Shown here: piece after piece, positions 7,404 through 13,477 of the stretch
Position numbering within the stretch: position 1 is the first letter of the stretch
Layout of the letters: each line of letters opens with the position of its first letter
Origin: JBBRTJ01 sp038244535
Lineage (GTDB): Bacteria > Actinomycetota > Acidimicrobiia > Acidimicrobiales > Ilumatobacteraceae
Assembly: GCA_038244535.1 (NCBI GenBank)
Contig: JBBRTJ010000091.1
Coordinates: forward strand, 1 to 14,628
Direction: 5' to 3'
Length of the DNA stretch: 14,628 nt
The notes under the pieces: generated by a model
The model's database searches: none
What the model saw: the letters and a program-made list of their open reading frames with translations, nothing else
Told to the model about the DNA's origin: nothing
Program-made: the position numbers and the translations under genes

Positions 7404-8177
7404 TCAGCGGCTCGGCGACCATCGAAATCGACGGACGGCCACCAGCGCGGCCGCGAGGCCCCACAGCGCGACGATGGCCAGGTCGCGCCATGCGAAGCCG
7501 TGCCCGACACCGCTCGGCAGCCGCGTGTCGAAAGCCGCGAACACCGACATCACGAAGTGGCGCACGGGGAACAGCGCGCCGAGCCGGCCGAGGAAGGAAT
7601 CACCGTTGACCGGGTAGAACACGCCGGAGACGAACAGCACGGGGAACAAGATCCCGTTGACGATGGCCGGCGCCGCGTCGGCGTTCGGGATGAGCGACGA
7701 CACCGCCATGCCGAGGGCGCAGAACGACGCTGCGCCGACCGCGAGCGCCACGATCAGCGCGGCCCAGTGGCCGGGGAACGTCACGTCGTAGAACAGCACG
7801 CCGGTGCCCCCGACGAGGGCGGCGATCAACCCGCTCACCACGAGCGCGTTGAGCACGACGCCACCGAGCAGCGCCGAGGCCGGCAGCGGCGTGCCCCGCA
7901 AGCGCTTCAAGATGCCCGAGTCGCGCCGGATGGTGAGCGTCATGGCCAGCGAGGTGTAGGTCGCGCTGATGACCCCGAAGGAGATGATGGCGGGCACGTA
8001 GTACTGGTTGTAGGCCAGGCCGCCCATCGAGCCGATCGTCGACGACGAGTTGAGCGAGGCGAAGATGACCAGGAACAGCAACGGGAACACGAAGGTGAAC
8101 ACCGCGCTGGTCGGGTTGCGCCAGTAGCTCTTCTGCTCGTAGCGGAACTGGTGGACGGCGAGCCCTGAGGCGCTCAT
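7404..8177 (-). CDS. ABC-2 type transporter permease
   Basis: A 257-residue membrane subunit of an ABC exporter. Six hydrophobic segments are visible at about 25-42, 60-80, 103-127, 138-160, 168-190 and 231-248, preceded by a cytoplasmic amphipathic start (LAVHQFRYEQKSYWRNP), the usual ABC-2 arrangement. The RRDSGILKRLRGTPLP loop (84-99) and the P-rich LFVSGVFYPV segment are typical of drug, antibiotic or polysaccharide exporter permeases. ATG 8177 overlaps the ATPase stop as ATGA, so the two are translationally coupled and should form one transporter, probably a homodimer of each subunit. An upstream in-frame ATG at 8276 lies inside the ATPase gene and is rejected. Substrate unknown. Confidence 0.9.
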   Translation of the reverse strand: MSASGLAVHQFRYEQKSYWRNPTSAVFTFVFPLLFLVIFASLNSSSTIGSMGGLAYNQYYVPAIISFGVISATYTSLAMTLTIRRDSGILKRLRGTPLPASALLGGVVLNALVVSGLIAALVGGTGVLFYDVTFPGHWAALIVALAVGAASFCALGMAVSSLIPNADAAPAIVNGILFPVLFVSGVFYPVNGDSFLGRLGALFPVRHFVMSVFAAFDTRLPSGVGHGFAWRDLAIVALWGLAAALVAVRRFRWSPSR

Positions 8178-9088
8178 GGTGCGATCTCCTCGCCGACGAG
8201 CTCGAGGTAGACGTCCTCGAGGCTGGGCCGGTCGACGACGAGCCCGTCGAGGGCCACGCCCCGCTCGAGCGCCCACCCGGTGAGCGTGTGGAGCACCCTC
8301 ACCTCGTCGAGCGTTCGGACCTCGATCACCCCGCCGGCCTCGGTGGCAGCCGCCGGAAGGTCGGCGATCGGAAGGTCGGCCACCGCCACGCCCGGCGGGG
8401 CCAGGAACGCGATGCGCACCGCCGCTTCGGCACGTCCGCCGACCGTATCGGGGGTCCCCGTGGCCACGAACTGCCCCTTGGCGATCACCGCCAGGCGGTC
8501 AGCCAGGGCTTGGGCCTCATCCATGTAGTGCGTCGTCAGCAGCACCGTGGTCCCGTCCTGGGCCAGCGATCGCACGAGCTCCCAGGCCGACCGACGAGCA
8601 CTCGGATCGAAGCCCGTAGTCGGCTCGTCGAGGAACAGCAGCTCGGGTCGCCCGATGATGCCGAGGCCCACGTCGAGCCGGCGCTGCTGACCGCCCGACA
8701 GGGTCTTCACACGGGCAGCGGCCTTCTCCTCGAGTCCGACCAGCACGATCACCTCGTCGACACCGCGGGGCTGGCGGTAGTAGGCGGCGTTGCGGGTGAG
8801 CACCTCGCGGACCGTGAGGTACGGCTCGACGGAGGCCTCCTGGAGCACGATCCCGATGCGGTGGCGCACCGCGTCCGCCGCCGCCCCGGGATCGAGCCCG
8901 AGCACGCTCACCGACCCGGTGGTGCGGACCTGGTACCCCTCGAGGATCTCCAGAATCGTGGTCTTGCCAGCGCCGTTGGGCCCGAGAAGCGCGAAGACCT
9001 CACCTTCCTGGACCTCGAACGAGACCCCTCTCACCGCCTCGAGCTCTCCGAAGGACTTCCGCAACCCGTCGACGGCGATGGCAACCAC
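8174..9088 (-). CDS. ABC transporter ATP-binding protein (ABC-2 exporter)
   Basis: A 304-residue cytoplasmic ATPase powering the permease encoded next to it. All ABC motifs are intact: Walker A GPNGAGKT (36-43), Q-loop Gln82, signature LSGGQ (129-133), Walker B LLFLDE (149-154) and H-loop His186 in TTHYMDEA. About 85 residues after the core form the C-terminal extension typical of DrrA/CcmA-like exporters. Start GTG 9088 is supported by an AAGGTGAGG purine run (9091-9099) and by the conserved N-terminus VAIAVDGLRKSFG. It lies 40 bases downstream of yraN with a short hairpin between, so it may be read from the ribosomal cluster or from its own promoter. Confidence 0.95.
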   Translation of the reverse strand: MVAIAVDGLRKSFGELEAVRGVSFEVQEGEVFALLGPNGAGKTTILEILEGYQVRTTGSVSVLGLDPGAAADAVRHRIGIVLQEASVEPYLTVREVLTRNAAYYRQPRGVDEVIVLVGLEEKAAARVKTLSGGQQRRLDVGLGIIGRPELLFLDEPTTGFDPSARRSAWELVRSLAQDGTTVLLTTHYMDEAQALADRLAVIAKGQFVATGTPDTVGGRAEAAVRIAFLAPPGVAVADLPIADLPAAATEAGGVIEVRTLDEVRVLHTLTGWALERGVALDGLVVDRPSLEDVYLELVGEEIAP

Positions 9089-9114
9089 TTCCTCACCTTC
9101 GCCGCGGCCCGGGT

Positions 9115-9128
9115 CCGGCGCAAGCCGG
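9115..9128 (-). terminator. GC-rich hairpin directly after yraN
   Basis: CCGGC and GCCGG arms around a 4-base loop begin immediately after the yraN stop codon. There is no T-run, so it could be a weak terminator, an attenuator or a 3'-end stabiliser. In this GC-rich DNA chance hairpins are common. Confidence 0.25.
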
Positions 9129-9482
9129 TCAGAACGCCCCCTCGACGACGGTGAGGCGCCCGCTCACCACCGACGCCACGTCGAAGCGGACCACGCCTCC
9201 CCGCAACCCGGGGCCGCCTGCCTCCCGGAGCCAGCGGGCCGCCAGCTTGCGCAGCCGCGCCTGCTTGACCGCCGTCACCGCTTCCATCGGCGATCCGAAC
9301 GCCTCCGTGCGCCTGGCCTTGACCTCGCACACGACCACCAGGGCGCCCTTCGTCACCACCAGGTCGAGCTCGCCCTCGCGACATCGCCAGTTGCGGGCGG
9401 CTACGACGTAGCCCTCCCGCTCGTACCAGCGCGCCGCCAGGGCCTCACCATGGGCGCCGCGCGCCCGGTTGGCATCACCCAC
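9129..9482 (-). CDS. yraN: YraN/UPF0102 family endonuclease-like protein
   Basis: A 117-residue UPF0102 protein with a PD-(D/E)XK nuclease-like fold. The family pattern is complete: N-terminal RGAHGEALAARWYEREGY, then GELDLV (37-42, Asp40) and CEVKAR (52-57, Glu53 and Lys55), the metal-binding and catalytic triad. The biological role of the family is not settled; proposed roles concern DNA processing or recombination. GTG 9482 is chosen because a GAGAGG purine run lies 8 bases upstream and the protein then matches family length. Position after the rplS/DUF2469 block matches mycobacteria (Rv2898c), although comM and dprA do not follow here. Confidence 0.93.
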   Translation of the reverse strand: MGDANRARGAHGEALAARWYEREGYVVAARNWRCREGELDLVVTKGALVVVCEVKARRTEAFGSPMEAVTAVKQARLRKLAARWLREAGGPGLRGGVVRFDVASVVSGRLTVVEGAF

Positions 9483-9501
9483 CGCCTCATCCTCTCGCCG
9501 T

Positions 9502-9517
9502 CGGGGCCGCCGCCCCG
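9502..9517 (-). terminator. GC-rich hairpin between the DUF2469 gene and yraN
   Basis: A perfect CGGGGC / GCCCCG 6-base-pair stem with a 4-base loop lies in the 72-base gap upstream of yraN. It lacks a T-tract. It may attenuate readthrough into yraN or be incidental. The rest of the gap shows only the yraN ribosome site. Confidence 0.25.
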
Positions 9518-9554
9518 TTCCGCCCGGCCCCGCCTGATTGGGGCGATCCGTCGC

Positions 9555-9848
9555 TTAGAGCTCGACCTTGGGCAGCTCTTCGACGTTCACGTCTTTGAAG
9601 GTGAGCACCCGCACGCTCGGTACGAATCGGCTCTTGCGGTACATGTCCCACACCCACGCGTCGCGCAGCTCGACCTGCACGACCGGTCGCTCACCACCGC
9701 TGATCGGAGTGATCTCGACCTCGTTGGCCAGGTAGAAGCGACGCTCGGTCTCGACTGCGTAGCGGAACATCGCCGCCACGTCCTGGTACTCCTGGGCCAG
9801 CTGCAGCTCGCGCTCGGCCTCGTAGTTCTCGAGATCCTCGGTGGACAC
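9555..9848 (-). CDS. DUF2469 domain-containing protein
   Basis: A 97-residue protein of the actinobacterial DUF2469 family (Rv2901c in M. tuberculosis). Hallmarks are visible across its length: STEDLENYEAERELQLAQEY at the start, VVETERRFYLANEVE-like ETERRFYLANEVE (33-45), DAWVWDMYRKSRFV and VLTFKDVNVEELPK near the end. Small, soluble, charged; function unknown, though its fixed place beside ribosomal and SRP genes suggests a link to translation. In mycobacteria the partner genes lepB and rnhB stand between rplS and this gene; here they are missing. GTG 9848 has no clear Shine-Dalgarno but sits 6 bases from a TAGCGT -10-like box, so it may be leaderless. Confidence 0.93.
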   Translation of the reverse strand: MSTEDLENYEAERELQLAQEYQDVAAMFRYAVETERRFYLANEVEITPISGGERPVVQVELRDAWVWDMYRKSRFVPSVRVLTFKDVNVEELPKVEL

Positions 9849-9854
9849 GCCGTC

Positions 9855-9860
9855 ACGCTA
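9855..9860 (-). promoter_or_regulatory. Candidate -10 box giving a leaderless DUF2469 transcript
   Basis: Minus-strand TAGCGT fits TANNNT and is exactly 6 bases from GTG 9848, so transcription would start at the start codon. No convincing -35 was found. Confidence 0.35.
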
Positions 9861-9871
9861 CTGCCGACCAC

Positions 9872-9893
9872 ACCACCCGCTCGGCTCGGTGGT
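9872..9893 (-). terminator. Hairpin at the rplS stop codon
   Basis: ACCACC and GGTGGT arms with a 10-base loop start at the rplS stop codon and end 11 bases before the -10-like box of the DUF2469 gene. No T-run follows. It may partly separate the ribosomal cluster from the next gene. Confidence 0.25.
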
Positions 9894-10240
9894 CAGCGGT
9901 CGCGCTTCTCCTTGATCTTGGCGGCCTTCCCGGACCGCTCACGCAGGTAGTAGAGCTTGGCGCGACGGACATCGCCCCGGCTCACGACCTCGATCTTCTG
10001 GATGATCGGCGAATGCATGGGGAACGTGCGCTCGACACCGACCTGGAAGCTGGTCTTTCGGACCTTGAAGGTCTCTTGCACGCCCGAGCCGGAGATGGCG
10101 ATGACGTGACCCTGGAACACCTGAGTGCGCTCGCGAGTGCCTTCGACCACGCGGACGTGGACCTTCAACTGATCTCCCGGCCCGAAGGCGGGGTGATCGG
10201 TGCGAAGGCTTGATTGATCGACAAAGTCGGTGGGCTTCAT
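9893..10240 (-). CDS. rplS: 50S ribosomal protein L19
   Basis: 115 residues, normal for L19, a large-subunit protein at the 30S-50S interface. Diagnostic segments: PGDQLKVHVRVVEGTRERTQ-like core (21-40), FQGHVIAISGSGVQETFKVRK, and GVERTFPMHSPIIQKIEVV followed by RRAKLYYLRER and a lysine-rich tail. ATG 10240 overlaps the trmD stop as ATGA, so its translation is coupled to trmD, as often seen in this cluster. Confidence 0.98.
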   Translation of the reverse strand: MKPTDFVDQSSLRTDHPAFGPGDQLKVHVRVVEGTRERTQVFQGHVIAISGSGVQETFKVRKTSFQVGVERTFPMHSPIIQKIEVVSRGDVRRAKLYYLRERSGKAAKIKEKRDR

Positions 10241-11010
10241 GGCGCGCGTTGCTCCTGGGCGTCACGGGGGGACGGCGCAGGATACTCCACCGGGTCGACG
10301 GAATGCATCAGCGCCCGTTCGGCATCGGTCACGCCCCCCCTGGCCTCGATCAGATCAGCCCGCTCGCGCACGGTCCGGTGCAGTGCCTGGGCCAGGCGCC
10401 AGCGGGCCACCTTGGCGTGGTCGCCACTGCGGAGCACCTCGGGCACCACCCAGCCGCGGAAGTCCGCAGGCCTCGTGTACTGGGGCTCCTCCAGCAGCCC
10501 GTGGGCCCCGAAGCTCTCGGTGAGCGCGGAGGAGTCGTTGCCCATGACCCCGGGCACGAGACGCGTCACCGCCTCGATGATGAGGCACGCCGCCACCTCT
10601 CCCCCGGCCAGCACGACGTCGCCCACCGACAGCTCCCCGTCGACCAGGTGCTCACGCACGCGGTGGTCGACGCCTTCGTAGCGACCGCAGAGCAGGCTGA
10701 ACGCCCCGCCAGCCACCAGCTCCTCGGCGACGCGCTGCGTGAAGGCCCGACCGCCGGGGCCGAGCAGGTACAGCGGTCGGGGCGGGGCGACCGCTTCGAC
10801 CGCGGCGAACAACGGCGCCGCCATGAGGACCATGCCCGCCCCACCACCGAACGGGGCGTCGTCGACCGAGCGGTGCGGATCGGTGGCGGTGCTGCGCAGA
10901 TCGTGGATCCGCAGATCGAGCAGGCCACCGGCGCGGGCCTTGCCCAGCAGCGCGTGCTGGCCGAAGCCATCGACCAGGTCGGGGAAGATCGTGAAGACGT
11001 CGATGCGCAT
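10237..11010 (-). CDS. trmD: tRNA (guanine-37-N1)-methyltransferase
   Basis: 257 residues; methylates G37 next to the anticodon of tRNAs reading CNN codons, preventing +1 frameshifts. SPOUT-class knot motifs are clear: MRIDVFTIFPD, DDAPFGGGAGMVL (50-62), LCGRYEGVDHRV (107-118), SVGDVVLAGGEVAA (128-141), and EEPQYTRP before the linker to the C-terminal tRNA-binding domain. Arg150 matches E. coli Arg154. Exactly 15 residues later, where E. coli has the catalytic base Asp169, this protein has Glu165 (TESF instead of EDSF); the codon GAG is at 10516-10518. Activity is still likely because the cluster and all other motifs are intact, but the substitution is unusual. The start is 11 bases after rimM with a GAGG upstream. 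Confidence 0.97.
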   Translation of the reverse strand: MRIDVFTIFPDLVDGFGQHALLGKARAGGLLDLRIHDLRSTATDPHRSVDDAPFGGGAGMVLMAAPLFAAVEAVAPPRPLYLLGPGGRAFTQRVAEELVAGGAFSLLCGRYEGVDHRVREHLVDGELSVGDVVLAGGEVAACLIIEAVTRLVPGVMGNDSSALTESFGAHGLLEEPQYTRPADFRGWVVPEVLRSGDHAKVARWRLAQALHRTVRERADLIEARGGVTDAERALMHSVDPVEYPAPSPRDAQEQRAP

Positions 11011-11021
11011 CGGGCTCGACC

Positions 11022-11486
11022 TCAGCCTTCGTCAAACAGCCCGTCGGGCGGCTCGATGGTGCACACACCGTCGGCGAGGCCGAGCACGAACACGATCGGA
11101 ACCAGGGCGCCGCTGTCGAGCACGAGCAGGTCATGGGCGGGGTTGGCCTCGACGGCCACCACCGTGCCGCGCTCGCGACCGCCGCGCTCGACCACCCGCG
11201 CCCCCACCAGGTCGTGAACCCACAGCGCGTCGGCATCGGCCACCGGCTCGGCCAGCAGCCGGGTGCCGGCCAGCTTCTCGGCCGCGGCTCGGTCGGCGAT
11301 GCCGGCGAACATCACGAGGTGGCGGTCCTGGAATGGACGCGACGAGGCGACGACGAGCTGGCCGCCCCCGGGGGTCTGCAACGTCGTACCGGCCGCCAGG
11401 CGGTCGGTGCGATCCGTCACGAGCGCGACGACGACCTCGCCCCGCAGGCCGTGGGCCTTGGTGACGCGCCCCACCTCGAGCAGCAC
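11022..11486 (-). CDS. rimM: Ribosome maturation factor RimM
   Basis: 154 residues; a 16S processing factor that binds S19 in the assembling 30S head. The N-terminal domain starts LLEVGRVTKAHGLRGEVVV, the linker region has EKLAGTRLL, and the C-terminal PRC-barrel begins at ALWVHDLVGARV (88-98) and ends VPIVFVLGLADG...EPPDGL. The frame runs open upstream to 11738, but GTG 11486 is chosen: the family N-terminus begins there and AGGAG (11491-11495) lies 4 bases before it, overlapping the stop codon of the KH-domain gene. It is slightly shorter than typical RimM of about 165-175 residues. Confidence 0.95.
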   Translation of the reverse strand: MLLEVGRVTKAHGLRGEVVVALVTDRTDRLAAGTTLQTPGGGQLVVASSRPFQDRHLVMFAGIADRAAAEKLAGTRLLAEPVADADALWVHDLVGARVVERGGRERGTVVAVEANPAHDLLVLDSGALVPIVFVLGLADGVCTIEPPDGLFDEG

Positions 11487-11490
11487 GGCG

Positions 11491-11495
11491 CTCCT
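11491..11495 (-). promoter_or_regulatory. Ribosome binding site of rimM overlapping the upstream stop
   Basis: The stop TAG of the KH gene runs into AGGAG, 4 bases before GTG 11486. This decides the rimM start and links termination of one gene to initiation of the next. Confidence 0.75.
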
Positions 11496-11763
11496 AGTCG
11501 GCGAAGTCGACGTCGACCTCGACGCCATCGCGCACCGCAGCCGCGCGCACCACGGCGCGGATGCTCTGCGCGGTGCGACCCCGCCGGCCGATGACCCGGC
11601 CCATGTCGCCCGGCGCCGTGCGGACCTCGAGGAGCACGCCACGGCGCCGCTCGACCTGGTCGATGCGCACGCTGTCGGGCTCGTCGACGAGCTGGCGCAC
11701 GACGTAGTCGAGGACGGCCGTCGCCGTGGGCGCCGCAACCTCGTTGCGCTCGGTGTCGCTCAC
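11494..11763 (-). CDS. khpA: KH-domain RNA-binding protein (KhpA-like)
   Basis: 89 residues, a single type II KH domain that binds RNA, usually encoded between rpsP and rimM in Gram-positive bacteria and able to pair with KhpB/Jag. The GXXG loop is GRRG (59-62) within MGRVIGRRGRTAQSIRAV; upstream are VLDYVVRQLVDEPDSVRI and the beta strand GVLLEVRTAP. GTG 11763 is preferred because it overlaps the rpsP stop as GTGA and the N-terminus then fits the family; the open frame to 11853 is non-homologous readthrough of rpsP. About ten residues longer than usual at the N-terminus. Confidence 0.92.
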   Translation of the reverse strand: MSDTERNEVAAPTATAVLDYVVRQLVDEPDSVRIDQVERRRGVLLEVRTAPGDMGRVIGRRGRTAQSIRAVVRAAAVRDGVEVDVDFAD

Positions 11764-12026
11764 TTGTCCGACGGCTTGTACTCGGCCCAGGCGCCCGACG
11801 TGACGAGCAACTTGTGCACCCGGTCCGTGGGCTGTGCCCCCTGCCGGAGCCACTTGAGGGCCTTGGCGTTGTCGATCTGGACGAGGCTCGGGTCCTTGCG
11901 GGGTTCGTAGATCCCGACGATCTCGAGGAACGCGCCGTCGCGCGGTGAGCGGCTGTCGGCCGCGACCACTCGGTAGGTCGGCTGCTTGGTCTTGCCCATC
12001 CGCATGAGGCGGAGCTTTACTGCCAC
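11760..12026 (-). CDS. rpsP: 30S ribosomal protein S16
   Basis: 88 residues, needed for 30S assembly. The family start AVKLRLMRMGKTKQPTYRVV is exact, followed by ADSRSPRDGAFLEIVGIYEP and a C-terminal QPTDRVHKLLVTSGAW. GTG 12026 is preceded by AGGAG (12034-12038) at 7 bases. Ends in a GTGA overlap with the KH gene. Confidence 0.98.
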   Translation of the reverse strand: MAVKLRLMRMGKTKQPTYRVVAADSRSPRDGAFLEIVGIYEPRKDPSLVQIDNAKALKWLRQGAQPTDRVHKLLVTSGAWAEYKPSDK

Positions 12027-12053
12027 TGGTCTTCTCCTGGGTGTGCGATCGGT

Positions 12054-12067
12054 ACCGGACGTCCGGT
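12054..12067. repeat. Perfect 14-base palindrome between ffh and rpsP
   Basis: ACCGGACGTCCGGT reads identically on both strands and fills part of the 44-base gap between the ffh stop and the rpsP ribosome site. It could be an operator for a dimeric regulator, or fold in RNA as a 5-base-pair stem with an ACGT loop that attenuates rpsP transcription. No T-run follows. Confidence 0.6.
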
Positions 12068-12070
12068 GGA

Positions 12071-13414
12071 TCAGTTGAGGCCGGGGAACCCGGCGGGGAT
12101 GGCGGGCAGGCGGCGCTTGCCCTTCTTGGTACCCATGCCGCCCATCCGCTTCATCATCTTCTGGACGTCCTGGAACTGCTTGACGAGGCGACCCACCTCG
12201 GCGGTGGTCGACCCACTGCCGTTGGCGATGCGCAGCCGGCGGCTGCCGTTGATGAGCTCGGGGCGACGCCGCTCCTCTGCGGTCATCGAACGGATGATGG
12301 CTTCGACGCGCTTCACCTCGTCGTCGCCGATCTTGGCATTCTTCAGCTCCTTGGGCATGCCCGGCATCATCCCGACGAGGCTGGAGAGCGAACCCATCTT
12401 CTTGACCTGCTGCATCTGCTCGAGGAAGTCGTCGAGGGTGAACTCGCCGTCCATGAGCCGTTGCGCAGCGGCTTCGGCATCGTCACGCTCGAAGGTCTGC
12501 TCGGCCTTCTCGATGAGGGTGAGCACGTCGCCCATGCCCAGGATGCGGCTGGCCATGCGATCGGGATGGAACTGCTCGAAGGCGTCGAGCTTCTCGCCGG
12601 TGCTGGCAAAGGCGATCGGCTTGCCGATGACTTCCTTGACCGAGAGGGCGGCGCCGCCCCGGGCGTCGCCATCCATCTTCGACATGATCACGCCGTCGAG
12701 GCTGAGCGTCTCGTTGAACGACTCGGCCACGGTCACGGCGTCCTGGCCGGTCATGGCGTCGACGACGAGGAACGTGTAGTCGGGGTCGATCGCCTCGGAG
12801 ATCCGGCGGACCTCGTCCATCATCTCGGCGTCGATGGCGAGCCGGCCTGCGGTGTCGACGATGACGACGTTGCGGCCGAGGCGGCGAGCCTCGTCGACGC
12901 CGCGTCGGGCCACGCTGACCGGGTCGGTGGGTTCGGACCACACCGGCACGTCGATGCTCCGGCCCAGCGTTCGGAGCTGCTCGACGGCGGCGGGGCGCTG
13001 GAGATCGGCCCCGACCAGCAGCGGCTGGCGGCCCTGGCCCTTGAACCATTTGGCCAGCTTGGCGGCGTTGGTGGTCTTGCCAGAGCCCTGGAGACCGGCC
13101 ATGAGCACGACCGTCGGCGGCTTGGACGCGTAGGTCATCTTCAGCGTCTCGCCACCGAGCGCCGCCACCAGCTCGGCGTTGACGATCTTGATGACGAGCT
13201 GGCTGGGGGTCAGGCTCTTGCTCAGGTCGAGCCCGAGACAGGCCTCGCGGATTCGACCGACGACCGTGCGGGCCACCCCGACGTTGACGTCGGCTTCGAG
13301 CAGTGCCGTGCGGATCTCGCGCAGCACCTCGTCGATGTCGGCCTCGCTCAGGCGCCCCTTGCCACGGAGGCGCTTGAAGATGCCGTCGAAGCGGTCAGAA
13401 AGGGCGTCGAACAT
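12071..13414 (-). CDS. ffh: Signal recognition particle protein Ffh (SRP54)
   Basis: 447 residues, a GTPase that with 4.5S RNA delivers membrane and secretory proteins to FtsY and SecYEG. Order: N-domain (1-90, REIRTALLEADVNVGVAR), G-domain with G1 GLQGSGKT (107-114), DLQRPAAVEQL, DTAGR (187-191), SKMDGDARGG (245-254, usually TKxD) and FASTGEKLDAFE; then the Met-rich M-domain with GMMPGMPKELKNA and the RNA-binding helices INGSRRLRIANGSGST. ATG 13414 gives the conserved start MFDALSDRF. TAGCCT (13425-13430) is a possible -10 box with a leader of only about 4 bases. It leads the ribosomal cluster. Confidence 0.98.
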   Translation of the reverse strand: MFDALSDRFDGIFKRLRGKGRLSEADIDEVLREIRTALLEADVNVGVARTVVGRIREACLGLDLSKSLTPSQLVIKIVNAELVAALGGETLKMTYASKPPTVVLMAGLQGSGKTTNAAKLAKWFKGQGRQPLLVGADLQRPAAVEQLRTLGRSIDVPVWSEPTDPVSVARRGVDEARRLGRNVVIVDTAGRLAIDAEMMDEVRRISEAIDPDYTFLVVDAMTGQDAVTVAESFNETLSLDGVIMSKMDGDARGGAALSVKEVIGKPIAFASTGEKLDAFEQFHPDRMASRILGMGDVLTLIEKAEQTFERDDAEAAAQRLMDGEFTLDDFLEQMQQVKKMGSLSSLVGMMPGMPKELKNAKIGDDEVKRVEAIIRSMTAEERRRPELINGSRRLRIANGSGSTTAEVGRLVKQFQDVQKMMKRMGGMGTKKGKRRLPAIPAGFPGLN

Positions 13415-13424
13415 GCGGTCTACA

Positions 13425-13430
13425 AGGCTA
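13425..13430 (-). promoter_or_regulatory. Candidate -10 box of ffh
   Basis: Minus-strand TAGCCT fits TANNNT, 10 bases before ATG 13414, so the 5' leader would be about 4 bases. Just upstream, 13437-13451 can form a GGCGG/CCGCC hairpin. No clear -35. Confidence 0.3.
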
Positions 13431-13477
13431 CCCGACGGCGGTCGACCCGCCCCATCGACCCCGGTCAGACCTGGGGC

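Noticed and set aside
7385..7510. N-terminal extension of the LysE-family protein
   Set aside because: Lies inside the permease gene and reads as non-hydrophobic noise before the family N-terminus.
7155..8168. Plus-strand open frame (337 codons) across lysE and permease genes
   Set aside because: Asp/Glu/Arg/His-rich mirror of membrane-protein codons, no domain, no ribosome site.
8178..8276. N-terminal extension of the ABC permease
   Set aside because: Arg-rich shadow of the ATPase 3' end; ATGA overlap at 8177 explains the real start.
10210..11217. Plus-strand open frame opposite trmD and rimM
   Set aside because: Antisense to strongly conserved trmD; no family signature.
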